NCBI GenBank assembly: GCA_945952115.1
Contig: CAMFHA010000012.1
Coordinates: 1 to 42,113 of the forward strand
Direction of reading: 5' to 3'
DNA: 42,113 bases
DNA from: an uncultured Legionella sp.
GTDB lineage: Bacteria > Pseudomonadota > Gammaproteobacteria > Legionellales > Legionellaceae
This document shows, in pieces, positions 35,130 to 42,113 of this stretch. Position numbers and translations under genes: made by a program. The notes under the pieces are model-generated. The model did no database searches and was not told the origin of the DNA. It saw nothing but the letters and a program-made list of their open reading frames with translations. How positions within the stretch are numbered: position 1 is the first letter of the stretch; each line of letters starts with the position of its first letter.

Positions 35130-36424
35130 TATAATGCCCCCTCATACTCAGGATGCTTAAATAGCAAACAACTATTGGAGCCGCCAAAACCAAATGAATT
35201 AGAAAGTACAACATTCAAATCGCCATCACGTGGCCCGTCAACAACGTAATCTAAATTACATTCAGGATCAGGCGTAGTTAAATTAGCAGTTTTAGGGATT
35301 CGAGACTCTTCAATAGCTTTAACGGATAACACCGCTTCTAATGCCCCAGCAGCTGCAATTAAATGCCCTGTTTGACTCTTAGTAGAGCTTGCCGGTAAAG
35401 AATAGGCCCGCTCACCAAATACCGCTTTAATGGCATTAGTTTCACTTAAATCATTCATTTTTGTAGAAGTACCATGAGCATTAATATAATCTACTTCATC
35501 AGCTTGAACACCAGCATCATCAAGCGCTCGCTCAATGGCTTGAATTGCACCATCACCATTTGGATGTGAATCGGTGATTCGATAAGAGCTTAAGGAATTA
35601 CCTTCTCCGGCTAACTCTGCATAAACAGAAGCACCTCGCGCTTTGGCCTTTTCCCAGTCCTCAAGAATTAAGAAAGCAGCACCTTCTCCTAGAACAAAAC
35701 CATTTCGAGTGCCATCAAAAGGACGGCTAGCAGTTTCAGGGGTTTCATTATAAGTAGATAAAGCACCTAGTAAACAAAAACTAGATAAGCCAAGAGGATT
35801 TATCATAGAATCAAATCCGCCTGCTAACATAAAATCAGCCTCACCACGACGAATAACTTGCATAGCAAGTCCTAAAGCCTGGCCTCCAGACGCACAGGCC
35901 GTATGCACCGAAGTAGCATAGCCTTGAATACCAAATTGTTGAATTAATAAAGATAACCCAGAATTTGAAGTAGTCTTGCCAAAATCATTTAACTGGTAAA
36001 ATTCTTTTTTATTTTCTTGCAATAAATTCCAATTGACCTCACCATCCAAGGCACAAGTTTGTTGAAAGCGGTGAAGATAATTAAATTCAGCAGTCATCAT
36101 CCCACTACCAACCACTAGACCCCATCTTGCTGCAGTTTTGGAAGTGGGTGCTATGCCTGCGTCATCAAATGCCTGTTGTGCAGCAGAAAGCGCATAATGA
36201 GTAAAAGGCATGGCAAAACGAAAATGCTTGCCTTTGTGTCGCGGATCCGGCTGAAAATTTTTCACCTCAGCAGCAATCCTTGTAGGAAACGCATGTGCAT
36301 CAAAATGAGAAATAGGTGCAATTCCTGATTGTCCCTCCATTAAATGTGTCCAGGTAGAGCTCACATCATTTCCAAGAGGGGATATCATACCTAACCCTGT
36401 AATAGCCACTCGTTTCTTATTCAT
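35129..36424 (-). CDS. Beta-ketoacyl-ACP synthase (FabF-like, active)
   Basis: The protein (431 aa from ATG at 36424) shows the complete FabF triad: Cys in HTACASGGQ, His in NAHGTSTKMND, His in TGHLIAAAG, plus the C-terminal SNSFGFGGSN. A longer reading from 36442 overlaps the dehydratase stop, but AAAGG about 8 bases before 36424 and the usual MNKKRVAITGLG start favour the shorter form. It would extend acyl chains on the adjacent dedicated carrier protein, as FabF1XL/FabF2XL do in rhizobia. Confidence 0.9.
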   Translation of the reverse strand: MNKKRVAITGLGMISPLGNDVSSTWTHLMEGQSGIAPISHFDAHAFPTRIAAEVKNFQPDPRHKGKHFRFAMPFTHYALSAAQQAFDDAGIAPTSKTAARWGLVVGSGMMTAEFNYLHRFQQTCALDGEVNWNLLQENKKEFYQLNDFGKTTSNSGLSLLIQQFGIQGYATSVHTACASGGQALGLAMQVIRRGEADFMLAGGFDSMINPLGLSSFCLLGALSTYNETPETASRPFDGTRNGFVLGEGAAFLILEDWEKAKARGASVYAELAGEGNSLSSYRITDSHPNGDGAIQAIERALDDAGVQADEVDYINAHGTSTKMNDLSETNAIKAVFGERAYSLPASSTKSQTGHLIAAAGALEAVLSVKAIEESRIPKTANLTTPDPECNLDYVVDGPRDGDLNVVLSNSFGFGGSNSCLLFKHPEYEGAL

Positions 36425-36425
36425 A

Positions 36426-37319
36426 TTATTTACCTTTTGCATTTAAGACGACTTCAACTACACAAACTCGTTTGCCATCTACTTCATTTCGGCAACTTAA
36501 GATTAATTCATCTTCTGTTTGTTGCTTAATTTTCATAAAACAAATAAGCGCATCCCCTGGCTGAACAAACTCGTTCATCTTAATTCGCCGCAACTCTGTG
36601 ATCTGATAAGTTGCTTCTAAAGACTCTGCGACTAAAAACTGCTCAGCTAGTTGTTGAATACATTCTAATAAAACCGTCATGGGTAATACGGGTTTTTTAG
36701 GAAAATGATCAGAAAAATAAGCTGCAGCGCGGGTAATTCTTTTTTCAGCGCAAATACTTTCGCCTGGCTTAAAATCTAAAATGCGATCAAAGGTCATATT
36801 AATATAGGGAATTGAATCTTTGTCAATTAGCTCATCTTGATTTGTAGAATAGTAGGAGCTAATTAACGCCCAATCACCTGGTCGATAAATTTCTTCATAT
36901 TGCGCTTGCACTTCCTTCGCTGAAATAAAATCATCCATTGGCAATAAGGGCCCTAAAGCACCCTCAATAACAAACACCGGCTCACTACCAACTCGAGCAA
37001 CACTATGATATTGCACTGCCGCATTATCAAGAGCATCAATATAAGACTCAAGTAATAAAGTTTCCCCTACATACGCAGGTCGACATAAACGAGCACTAGC
37101 TACCACTCCCGCAACTGGCCTTAAGGTAAAATGATTATCTGCCATAACGTTCCAGGCAGCTAATTGACCTAAAGTTTCTCCAATCAAAGAAGAGATAAAG
37201 CAGGGTCTACCCTGCTTATCTTGAGTTAGGCAACTATCTTCTTTAGTAATATGCTTCACCCCTTTAATAAACTCTCCAGGGGATGATTGAATAATACGAT
37301 CAACGAATAAAAATCGCAT
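36426..37319 (-). CDS. Double-hotdog FabA/FabZ-like hydroxyacyl-ACP dehydratase
   Basis: The 297-aa protein holds two hotdog halves. The second half has a FabZ-type active site, SDHFPKKPVLPMTVLLECIQQ (His and Glu present). The first half has RPCFISSLIGETLGQLAAW with the Glu but no HFP histidine, so it is probably structural. It lies 4 bases downstream of the carrier-protein gene and just before the ketosynthase gene, corresponding to FabZXL in rhizobial clusters, which is a single-domain protein. Confidence 0.82.
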   Translation of the reverse strand: MRFLFVDRIIQSSPGEFIKGVKHITKEDSCLTQDKQGRPCFISSLIGETLGQLAAWNVMADNHFTLRPVAGVVASARLCRPAYVGETLLLESYIDALDNAAVQYHSVARVGSEPVFVIEGALGPLLPMDDFISAKEVQAQYEEIYRPGDWALISSYYSTNQDELIDKDSIPYINMTFDRILDFKPGESICAEKRITRAAAYFSDHFPKKPVLPMTVLLECIQQLAEQFLVAESLEATYQITELRRIKMNEFVQPGDALICFMKIKQQTEDELILSCRNEVDGKRVCVVEVVLNAKGK

Positions 37320-37323
37320 TGTA

Positions 37324-37728
37324 TTAGGCTACAGTTTCCACAGTTTGGCTGGCAGCAACAACCAATTTACAAAACGTTTCAACAGTAAACAACATAGGAA
37401 TTTCATTAACTTTCATATTCGCTTTAAACTGCTCTGCTGGAACCTCGCTTAAATAAGATTTTAAAGCATGCAAACCTTTTTCAGTTAAGACTCCGCCTTG
37501 TTCAAATTCGTCTTCAGCCAAATTACCGCGAGCGTTTTTTTCTAACTGACCACGTGGAATCTTAATTTTAAATTCTTTTTCTAATTGAAATACTAAATCA
37601 AGAAAATCAATTGATTCAGCACCTAAATCAGCAATTAAACGACTATTTAAAGATACTTCTTCTTCGTCAATAACCAGTACATCAGCGACAATTTGCCTTA
37701 CTTTAGGGTAAACACCTGCTACATTCAT
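37324..37728 (-). CDS. Acyl carrier protein for very-long-chain acyl groups (AcpXL-like)
   Basis: The 134-aa protein is longer than ordinary ACP (about 78 aa). The 4'-phosphopantetheine Ser lies in DLGAESIDFLDLVFQLEKEF, followed by KIKIPRGQ, closely like AcpXL of rhizobia. The tail (VETFCKLV) resembles the AcpXL C-terminal helix, with a ~40-residue insertion between. GAGG seven bases upstream is a good ribosome site, and an extended -10 promoter precedes it. It heads the lipid A acyl cluster. Confidence 0.85.
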   Translation of the reverse strand: MNVAGVYPKVRQIVADVLVIDEEEVSLNSRLIADLGAESIDFLDLVFQLEKEFKIKIPRGQLEKNARGNLAEDEFEQGGVLTEKGLHALKSYLSEVPAEQFKANMKVNEIPMLFTVETFCKLVVAASQTVETVA

Positions 37729-37767
37729 TATTTTTCCTCAGAACCGATCTAGATGATTTAAGAAGAG

Positions 37768-37776
37768 ATTATAACA
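37768..37776 (-). promoter_or_regulatory. Extended -10 promoter of the AcpXL-type operon
   Basis: The minus strand reads TGTTATAAT, an extended -10 (TGnTATAAT). No good -35 is visible at 17 bases (TTAAGA). Transcription would start about 32 bases before the acp ATG at 37728 and run through the dehydratase, ketosynthases and acyltransferase. Confidence 0.5.
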
Positions 37777-37865
37777 TAATTTTTTTATCATCTTAAAGTA
37801 AAAATAAAAACCAACCTAATATAAGCTTCTGTCAATATTAATCCTATAAAGTTAACTGCCTTACT

Positions 37866-38627
37866 TTATCCAACTTGAGAATAACCAGCATCCACAAAAA
37901 GCGTATGTGCATTAATCATGGCTGCTTCAGGTAAGCATAATAAATAAACTGCATTAGCCACATCGTCTACAGTTAATGGACGATCTGCTAAAGAATGTGC
38001 CTGATATTCGTCTAAAAGCTGCTCACGATTCGGAAAATGCTTTAAGGCATCGGTATCCACCACACCAGCAGAAATTGTATTAACGGTAATGCCATAGGGA
38101 GCCAACTCTAAACTTAAAGAACGCACTAATGCTTCCAGAGCGGCTTTTGAGGCTCCGATAAATGCATAATTAGGAATTGCCCGTATAGCACCTAAACTTG
38201 AAAGAGCAAGTACTCGCCCTCCTTTAGGCATTAGCGCATGTCCCCCACTGACTAAATGGTTTAACGCTAAAGCATTAGTTTCAAGACACCAGCGCCAATG
38301 TTTAGTAGACATTTTTAAAGCAGGTTTTAATACTCCGCTTGCAGCATTGCTAATTAAAAAATTAAGCTGAGAAAAATGCTCCTTAAATTGAGCAAATAGT
38401 TCTTTAACTGACTGATGATCAGCTACATTACCTTGAAAAGCTACAGCCTTTCGCCCTAGACTTTCAATCTCTTTAACTAAGGCTTGGGCTTCATCAGAGC
38501 TATTATAATAAACTAAAGCAATATCAGCGCCGGAAGATGCTAGTTTTAAAGCAGTTGCTTTACCTATCCCACGTGCACCACCTGTAATTAAAGCAACTTT
38601 TCCTGAAAAAGGTAAACTCATGCACAT
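37866..38627 (-). CDS. Enoyl-ACP reductase III, FabL-like SDR
   Basis: The 253-aa short-chain dehydrogenase has the cofactor motif TGGARGIGKA, the NAASGVLKPALK segment and catalytic Tyr/Lys in YAFIGASKAALEAL. DTDALKHFPNREQLLDEY matches the diagnostic stretch of Bacillus FabL, the NADPH enoyl-ACP reductase. The ATG at 38627 is one option; MSLPFSGK begins two codons later. It lies 137 bases upstream of the AcpXL-like gene and could supply the reductive step to the same pathway. An unassigned SDR substrate is the alternative. Confidence 0.78.
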   Translation of the reverse strand: MCMSLPFSGKVALITGGARGIGKATALKLASSGADIALVYYNSSDEAQALVKEIESLGRKAVAFQGNVADHQSVKELFAQFKEHFSQLNFLISNAASGVLKPALKMSTKHWRWCLETNALALNHLVSGGHALMPKGGRVLALSSLGAIRAIPNYAFIGASKAALEALVRSLSLELAPYGITVNTISAGVVDTDALKHFPNREQLLDEYQAHSLADRPLTVDDVANAVYLLCLPEAAMINAHTLFVDAGYSQVG

Positions 38628-38769
38628 GACCCTCTAGTATAAAAAAGCATCAAACTACCTTGATTTTGCCTCTCTGTCAATCTAGAAAAAGGAATTATTC
38701 TTAAATTACCTTGTGTCTAAAGCCCTAAGTTTGTACCATTTGCGCATGTATAATTTCTCACAATCCTCC

Positions 38770-40134
38770 ATGAACTATTCTTGGTCTAAAACTGTATTTC
38801 CTATAGCAGCGCTCTTTTCATTTCGAATGCTGGGTTTATTTCTGTTAATTCCAGTTTTTACTCTTTATGCCGTTCATTTTAAAGGAGCTACACCTGCTCT
38901 TATTGGCATTGCTTTAGGAGGATATGGCCTGAGTCAGGGACTGTTACAAATACCCTTTGGTCTTTTATCCGATAAATGGGGACGAAAACCCATTATTACT
39001 TTAGGGCTAATATTATTTATCATTGGCAGCTTCCTCGGAGCCTTTACTGACTCTATTTACGGAATAATTGTGGCCCGTGTTCTGCAAGGCACAGGGGCAG
39101 TAGGTAGTGTTTTAATTGCTTTATTAGCTGATCTCACTCCTGATGAATCACGGACTAAAGCCATGGCCGTTATCGGGATGACTATTGGAATTTCATTTAG
39201 TATCGCGATGATTGTTAGCCCTGGACTAACTCATCGTTTTGGTTTATCTGGAATTTTTTATTTAACTGCATTCTTAGCTATTGTGGGTTTGTTTTTCCTA
39301 CATTGTATTATTCCTAGCCCCTTACAAGAACGTTTTCATGGTGATAGTGAAACAAATCCTGCTTTGTTTCGTGCTGTTATAACGAATAAAAGTTTATGGC
39401 ATTTGAATTTTGGTATTTTTTGCCAGCACTTTATTTTAACCGCAACTTTTTTTGTTTTACCGCTTATTTTAAATCATCATGTTGAGCGCAAACATTTAAG
39501 TCAACCCTGGCTATTTTATTTAGCAGTTATGATAATTGCTTTTATATGCATGCTACCTTTTATCATATATAGCGAAAAGAAAAATAAAGCGAAGTTCGTT
39601 TTTTTAGGTTCGATATTATCTACTTTATTAGCTCAAGGCCTTTTAATTTTTAACACTAGTCAATGGCCTAGTTTATGTATCCTAATTTTACTTTATTTTA
39701 TCGGCTTTAATGTATTAGAAGCCTTATTACCTTCGCAAATTTCAAAACAAGCGCCACCTAACAGCAAAGGTACGGCAATGGGCATTTATTCAACAGCACA
39801 ATTTCTTGGTATTTTTGCAGGAGGCACTACAGCTGGATTTCTATATCAATGGCATCAAAATAAAAGTATTTTCATAGCGAATACTTTACTAGGTATTCTT
39901 TGGTTTCTTTCTTCATTACCTATGAAAATGAAATGCTCAAGCACCTTAATTTTACCTTATTTAGAGCATGAATCAAATAGTGAACAGTTAATTACCAAGT
40001 TACTTAATTTGCCAGGGGTAAATGAAGTAGCGCTAGCAAAAGAAGAAACTGTAATTTATTTAAAAATAAATAAAGAGTTATATCATGCAGGTAGTGCAGA
40101 AGCCTTGATAAAAGGATTAAAGGGTTCTCTCTAA
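38770..40134 (+). CDS. MFS transporter, YajR-like
   Basis: The product (about 454 aa from ATG at 38770) starts with FSFRMLGLFLLIPVF, as in E. coli YajR, then has twelve predicted membrane helices and MFS motif A GLLSDKWGRKP. LQGTGAVGSVLIALLADLT is also shared. The C-terminus (residues about 395-450) is a soluble domain with LPGVNEVALAKEETVIYLK, like the YAM domain of YajR. The substrate of YajR is not established. GTG (38713) and ATG (38746) upstream are possible starts; none has a clear ribosome site, so the choice follows family length. Confidence 0.8.
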   Translation: MNYSWSKTVFPIAALFSFRMLGLFLLIPVFTLYAVHFKGATPALIGIALGGYGLSQGLLQIPFGLLSDKWGRKPIITLGLILFIIGSFLGAFTDSIYGIIVARVLQGTGAVGSVLIALLADLTPDESRTKAMAVIGMTIGISFSIAMIVSPGLTHRFGLSGIFYLTAFLAIVGLFFLHCIIPSPLQERFHGDSETNPALFRAVITNKSLWHLNFGIFCQHFILTATFFVLPLILNHHVERKHLSQPWLFYLAVMIIAFICMLPFIIYSEKKNKAKFVFLGSILSTLLAQGLLIFNTSQWPSLCILILLYFIGFNVLEALLPSQISKQAPPNSKGTAMGIYSTAQFLGIFAGGTTAGFLYQWHQNKSIFIANTLLGILWFLSSLPMKMKCSSTLILPYLEHESNSEQLITKLLNLPGVNEVALAKEETVIYLKINKELYHAGSAEALIKGLKGSL

Positions 40135-40150
40135 ATGCTAAACTAGATAT

Positions 40151-40322
40151 ACTATATACCTAAAATGTTTCTAGATGCACTGTTGGGTCTATCGCTTTTA
40201 ATGTCTAAGGCTTGGAAAAAAATAAAGAATAGCCAGATTATTGCGAACTTTTTTCCAAGCCTTAGACATTAAAATCAAATCGCCGAAAACCTCGCATCTT
40301 GAAACATTTTGAGTATAGTACT
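40151..40322. repeat. Nested palindrome between yajR-like gene and ssb
   Basis: Inner arms 40196-40221 and 40249-40274 are 26 bases and perfectly complementary (ttttaatgtctaaggcttgg plus six a). Outer arms are also inverted: actata...aaaatgtttctagatgc (40151-40177) matches the complement of gcatcttgaaacattttgagtatagt (40294-40319) with few changes. The element fills most of the 214-base gap before ssb and ends 27 bases before its ATG. Confidence 0.9.
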
Positions 40323-40348
40323 AACTTTCGCAAAGGAGATTTTTCAAA

Positions 40349-40825
40349 ATGGCTAGAGGTATTAATAAAGTAATTTTAGTAGGAAATGTGGGTGTAGATC
40401 CTGAAGTACGTTATATGCCTAATGGCAATGCGGTTACCACTCTATCATTAGCAACCAGTGAGTCATGGAAGGATAAAGTCACTGGAGAAAAGCAAGACCG
40501 AACTGAATGGCATCGAGTTATTTGCTTTAATCGTTTAGGTGAAATTGCTGGTGAGTATGTACGTAAAGGCTCTAAGCTTTATGTAGAGGGCAGTTTGCGC
40601 ACCCGTAAATGGCAAGATCAGCAAGGGCAAGATCGCTATACTACAGAAATTATTGCAGCTGATATTCAAATGCTGGACAGTAAAGGAGGAAGCGCAACTG
40701 GTTATGAAGATGTTCCTCAGGCTTTCCAACAAAACAATGCTCCTCAACAACAGTACGCTAAACCTAATCAAGCGCCCTCAATGCACGATGCGTTTGATCA
40801 ATTAGATGATGATATTCCATTCTAG
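40349..40825 (+). CDS. ssb: Single-stranded DNA-binding protein
   Basis: The 158-aa protein has an N-terminal OB fold starting [26 protein letters not shown], the [28 protein letters not shown] core, a Gln/Pro-rich linker and the acidic C-terminal tip DDDIPF that recruits repair proteins. AAAGGAG is a strong ribosome site. A clear terminator follows at 40861. Confidence 0.98.
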   Translation: MARGINKVILVGNVGVDPEVRYMPNGNAVTTLSLATSESWKDKVTGEKQDRTEWHRVICFNRLGEIAGEYVRKGSKLYVEGSLRTRKWQDQQGQDRYTTEIIAADIQMLDSKGGSATGYEDVPQAFQQNNAPQQQYAKPNQAPSMHDAFDQLDDDIPF

Positions 40826-40860
40826 AAGTCACCTCAGACTTTTCTGTAAAGAATACAAAT

Positions 40861-40889
40861 AAAACCCCTTAATAATAAAGGGGTTTTTT
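40861..40889 (+). terminator. Rho-independent terminator of ssb
   Basis: aaaacccctt (40861-40870) pairs with aaggggtttt (40878-40887) around a 7-base loop, followed by further T residues. It ends ssb transcription. Confidence 0.9.
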
Positions 40890-40952
40890 ATTATCATCAA
40901 TAACTAACAGAACAAGCAGTTATTGGCACTGAGACCTGCAAACTTATTGTAG

Positions 40953-41150
40953 ATGCTGCCCAAGTCCATTCTGAACGGACTGGAGGCCTTCTCAACATTT
41001 CGTCCAATAGATTTAGGTATACAACAGGAAAATGATGCGCTTTTACAACAATTCGTTGTATGGCAATACAATGCTTATAAATATGAGTTGAAAGAGTATC
41101 AATTAAATGAGCCACTACCGAAAATCGATAGAGAAAGATCATATATTTAA
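40953..41150 (+). CDS. Small unrecognised reading frame
   Basis: A 65-codon frame ends 18 bases before the GNAT gene. Its second half (IDLGIQQENDALLQQFVVWQYNAYKYELKEY) looks protein-like and hydrophilic; the first half shows nothing recognisable. No ribosome site is evident at the ATG. It may be a small gene, or the 3' remnant of a larger one. Confidence 0.28.
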   Translation: MLPKSILNGLEAFSTFRPIDLGIQQENDALLQQFVVWQYNAYKYELKEYQLNEPLPKIDRERSYI

Positions 41151-41168
41151 TTAAAATAAGGAATTAAC

Positions 41169-41993
41169 ATGCCAAAAGAATTTATTAGCAACAATATCAT
41201 TGGTAATTTAATTAAAGTGATGAGTATTGCAACTCAAAACTCCCTCCATAAGGCATCTAGTATTGAAGAGTTCAACAACTCTCTGCGCTATTTTACCGGT
41301 TGTGAGTTCCCTTTTTTTAATGGTGTTTTCAACGATTACAAAAATAATGAATTGGAATTGATAGATAATTTAGAAAAAGCAACTCAATTTTTTACAGACC
41401 AAGATACTCCTTTTATTTGGTGGTGGACACAACAAACTGAAATCCCAACAAAAATTAAAGCATGTTTAGATACAAAAGGCTTTCAATTTCTTGGGGATTT
41501 TTTAGGAATAGCTGCTCATTTAAATGAAATAAAATATGCTGTACCAGGTGAACGAATCGAAATAGGTGTAGTAGATAACGAAAAAGAATATCAGTTTTTT
41601 CTAGATATCGTATGTGAAGTTTTTCAAATGTCGGAGGCAGTTAAATCTGACCTGAAAGCAATGTATAAATCTTACGGGCCTCAAGGAAAATTTAGACATT
41701 ATCTTGGTTATTATGCGGGAAAGCCTGTTGCTGCCTTAACAAGCTATATTGATGGCTCAGTAGTAGGTTTATATAATGGAGCAACCTTAGCTAACTTTCA
41801 AAAACATGGCTTTTGTACCTCGCTTGCTGACTACGCAATAAAAGAAGCAATATCCTCGGGATGCCAATATGCAGTATCTCAATTGATGACACCAGGCATG
41901 GCCAAGGGAATAAGTGAACGGATGGGGTTTCAAACCCATTGTAAATTACTTCCCTTTTTAAAAGACCCGCGAGCAATGCCAACTCCCGTATAA
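41169..41993 (+). CDS. GNAT-family N-acetyltransferase
   Basis: The 274-aa protein has a GNAT domain in its C-terminal half: GYYAGKPVAALTSYIDGSVVGLYNGAT, then NFQKHGFCTSLADYAIKEA as acetyl-CoA motif A, and ISERMGFQTH as motif B. The N-terminal half (residues 1-120) is not assigned. Substrate is unknown. AAGGAA seven bases upstream supports the start. Confidence 0.78.
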   Translation: MPKEFISNNIIGNLIKVMSIATQNSLHKASSIEEFNNSLRYFTGCEFPFFNGVFNDYKNNELELIDNLEKATQFFTDQDTPFIWWWTQQTEIPTKIKACLDTKGFQFLGDFLGIAAHLNEIKYAVPGERIEIGVVDNEKEYQFFLDIVCEVFQMSEAVKSDLKAMYKSYGPQGKFRHYLGYYAGKPVAALTSYIDGSVVGLYNGATLANFQKHGFCTSLADYAIKEAISSGCQYAVSQLMTPGMAKGISERMGFQTHCKLLPFLKDPRAMPTPV

Positions 41994-42016
41994 ATTAAGG
42001 TGTTCAGCAAATTGGG

Positions 42017-42087
42017 TATGATTTAAAGTGCAGTTAAATCATAGCCAGGGCTCTAGGATGGGTGCGATTTTAAGTGCGGTTAAATCT
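42017..42087. repeat. Two direct copies of a small hairpin motif at the right edge
   Basis: tatgatttaa (42017-42026) pairs with ttaaatcata (42034-42043) around agtgcag. A near-identical 23-base copy, cgattttaagtgcggttaaatct, lies at 42065-42087. They may belong to a repeat that continues beyond the window. Confidence 0.7.
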
Positions 42088-42113
42088 ATTTCACCTCGCC
42101 CGCTTGCGGGAGA

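Noticed and set aside
40290..40330. SOS (LexA) box in front of ssb
   Set aside because: No CTG-N10-CAG type palindrome is present; the inverted sequence there is part of the long nested palindrome.
40897..41142. 81-codon minus-strand frame opposite the small plus-strand frame
   Set aside because: Starts without a ribosome site, hydrophobic and Cys-rich by antisense composition, and runs into the ssb terminator region.

Overview
The window looks like a chromosomal segment of a low-GC gammaproteobacterium, most probably a Legionella species. The reasons are the core order rppH-ptsP-lgt-thyA, a lipid A very-long-chain fatty acid cluster of the AcpXL type (Legionella lipid A is known to carry such acyl chains), and several large Asn/Lys/Leu-rich orphan proteins of the Dot/Icm effector type lying singly between housekeeping genes. 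The genus is an inference; no rRNA or species marker is present.

Layout. Positions 1-5015 (minus) hold a Bat-like operon: MoxR ATPase, DUF58 protein, DUF4381 membrane protein, two membrane-anchored VWA proteins and a TPR protein that runs off the left edge. A HEPN-like gene follows on the same strand. Positions 5660-10898 (plus) hold a tRNA-dihydrouridine synthase, a MidA-like methyltransferase, a PTPS-like protein, priA and a hotdog thioesterase; the last four are tightly packed or overlapping. Positions 10884-11986 (minus) hold two leucine-zipper genes, one of them a canonical eukaryotic-type bZIP protein. Then come thyA, lgt, ptsP and rppH (minus). Positions 16875-18807 (plus) hold a charged orphan protein, a decayed ATP-grasp-like fragment and type I asparaginase. 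Positions 18833-31434 alternate effector-like orphans (307, 612 and 1836 aa) with glmU, a double-VUT transporter and dapF. Positions 31500-32986 hold an interrupted GNAT gene and a PilZ-like protein. Positions 33023-38627 (minus) form the lipid A very-long-chain acyl cluster: FabL-like reductase, acyl carrier protein, double-hotdog dehydratase, active ketosynthase, ketosynthase lacking the catalytic Cys, and acyltransferase. The right end has a YajR-like MFS transporter, ssb and another GNAT gene.

The most notable gene is the 163-aa protein at 11495-11986. It matches the bZIP arrangement N-x7-R-x9-L-x6-L-x6-L-x6-L exactly, has Asn at zipper 'a' positions, a basic NLS-like stretch and an acidic (Asp-Phe)n N-terminus like a transactivation domain. 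A bacterial-style TTGACA-17-TATGCT promoter lies in front of it. It is a strong candidate for a host-directed transcription-factor mimic. The adjacent gene encodes a second five-heptad leucine zipper without a full basic region, so the two could pair.

A second theme is palindromic repeat DNA. One 90-bp palindrome (30 codons) sits in frame inside the DUF4381 gene, and a ~154-bp palindrome forms the 5' end of the TPR gene in the same operon, much like Rickettsia palindromic elements in proteins. Other palindromes lie between genes at 5077-5158, 11391-11453, 16628-16675, 21307-21345, 22766-22844, 24773-24830, 25802-25898 and 40151-40322. No rRNA, tRNA, CRISPR array or intact insertion sequence was recognised. 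No gene-free stretch exceeds 300 bases.
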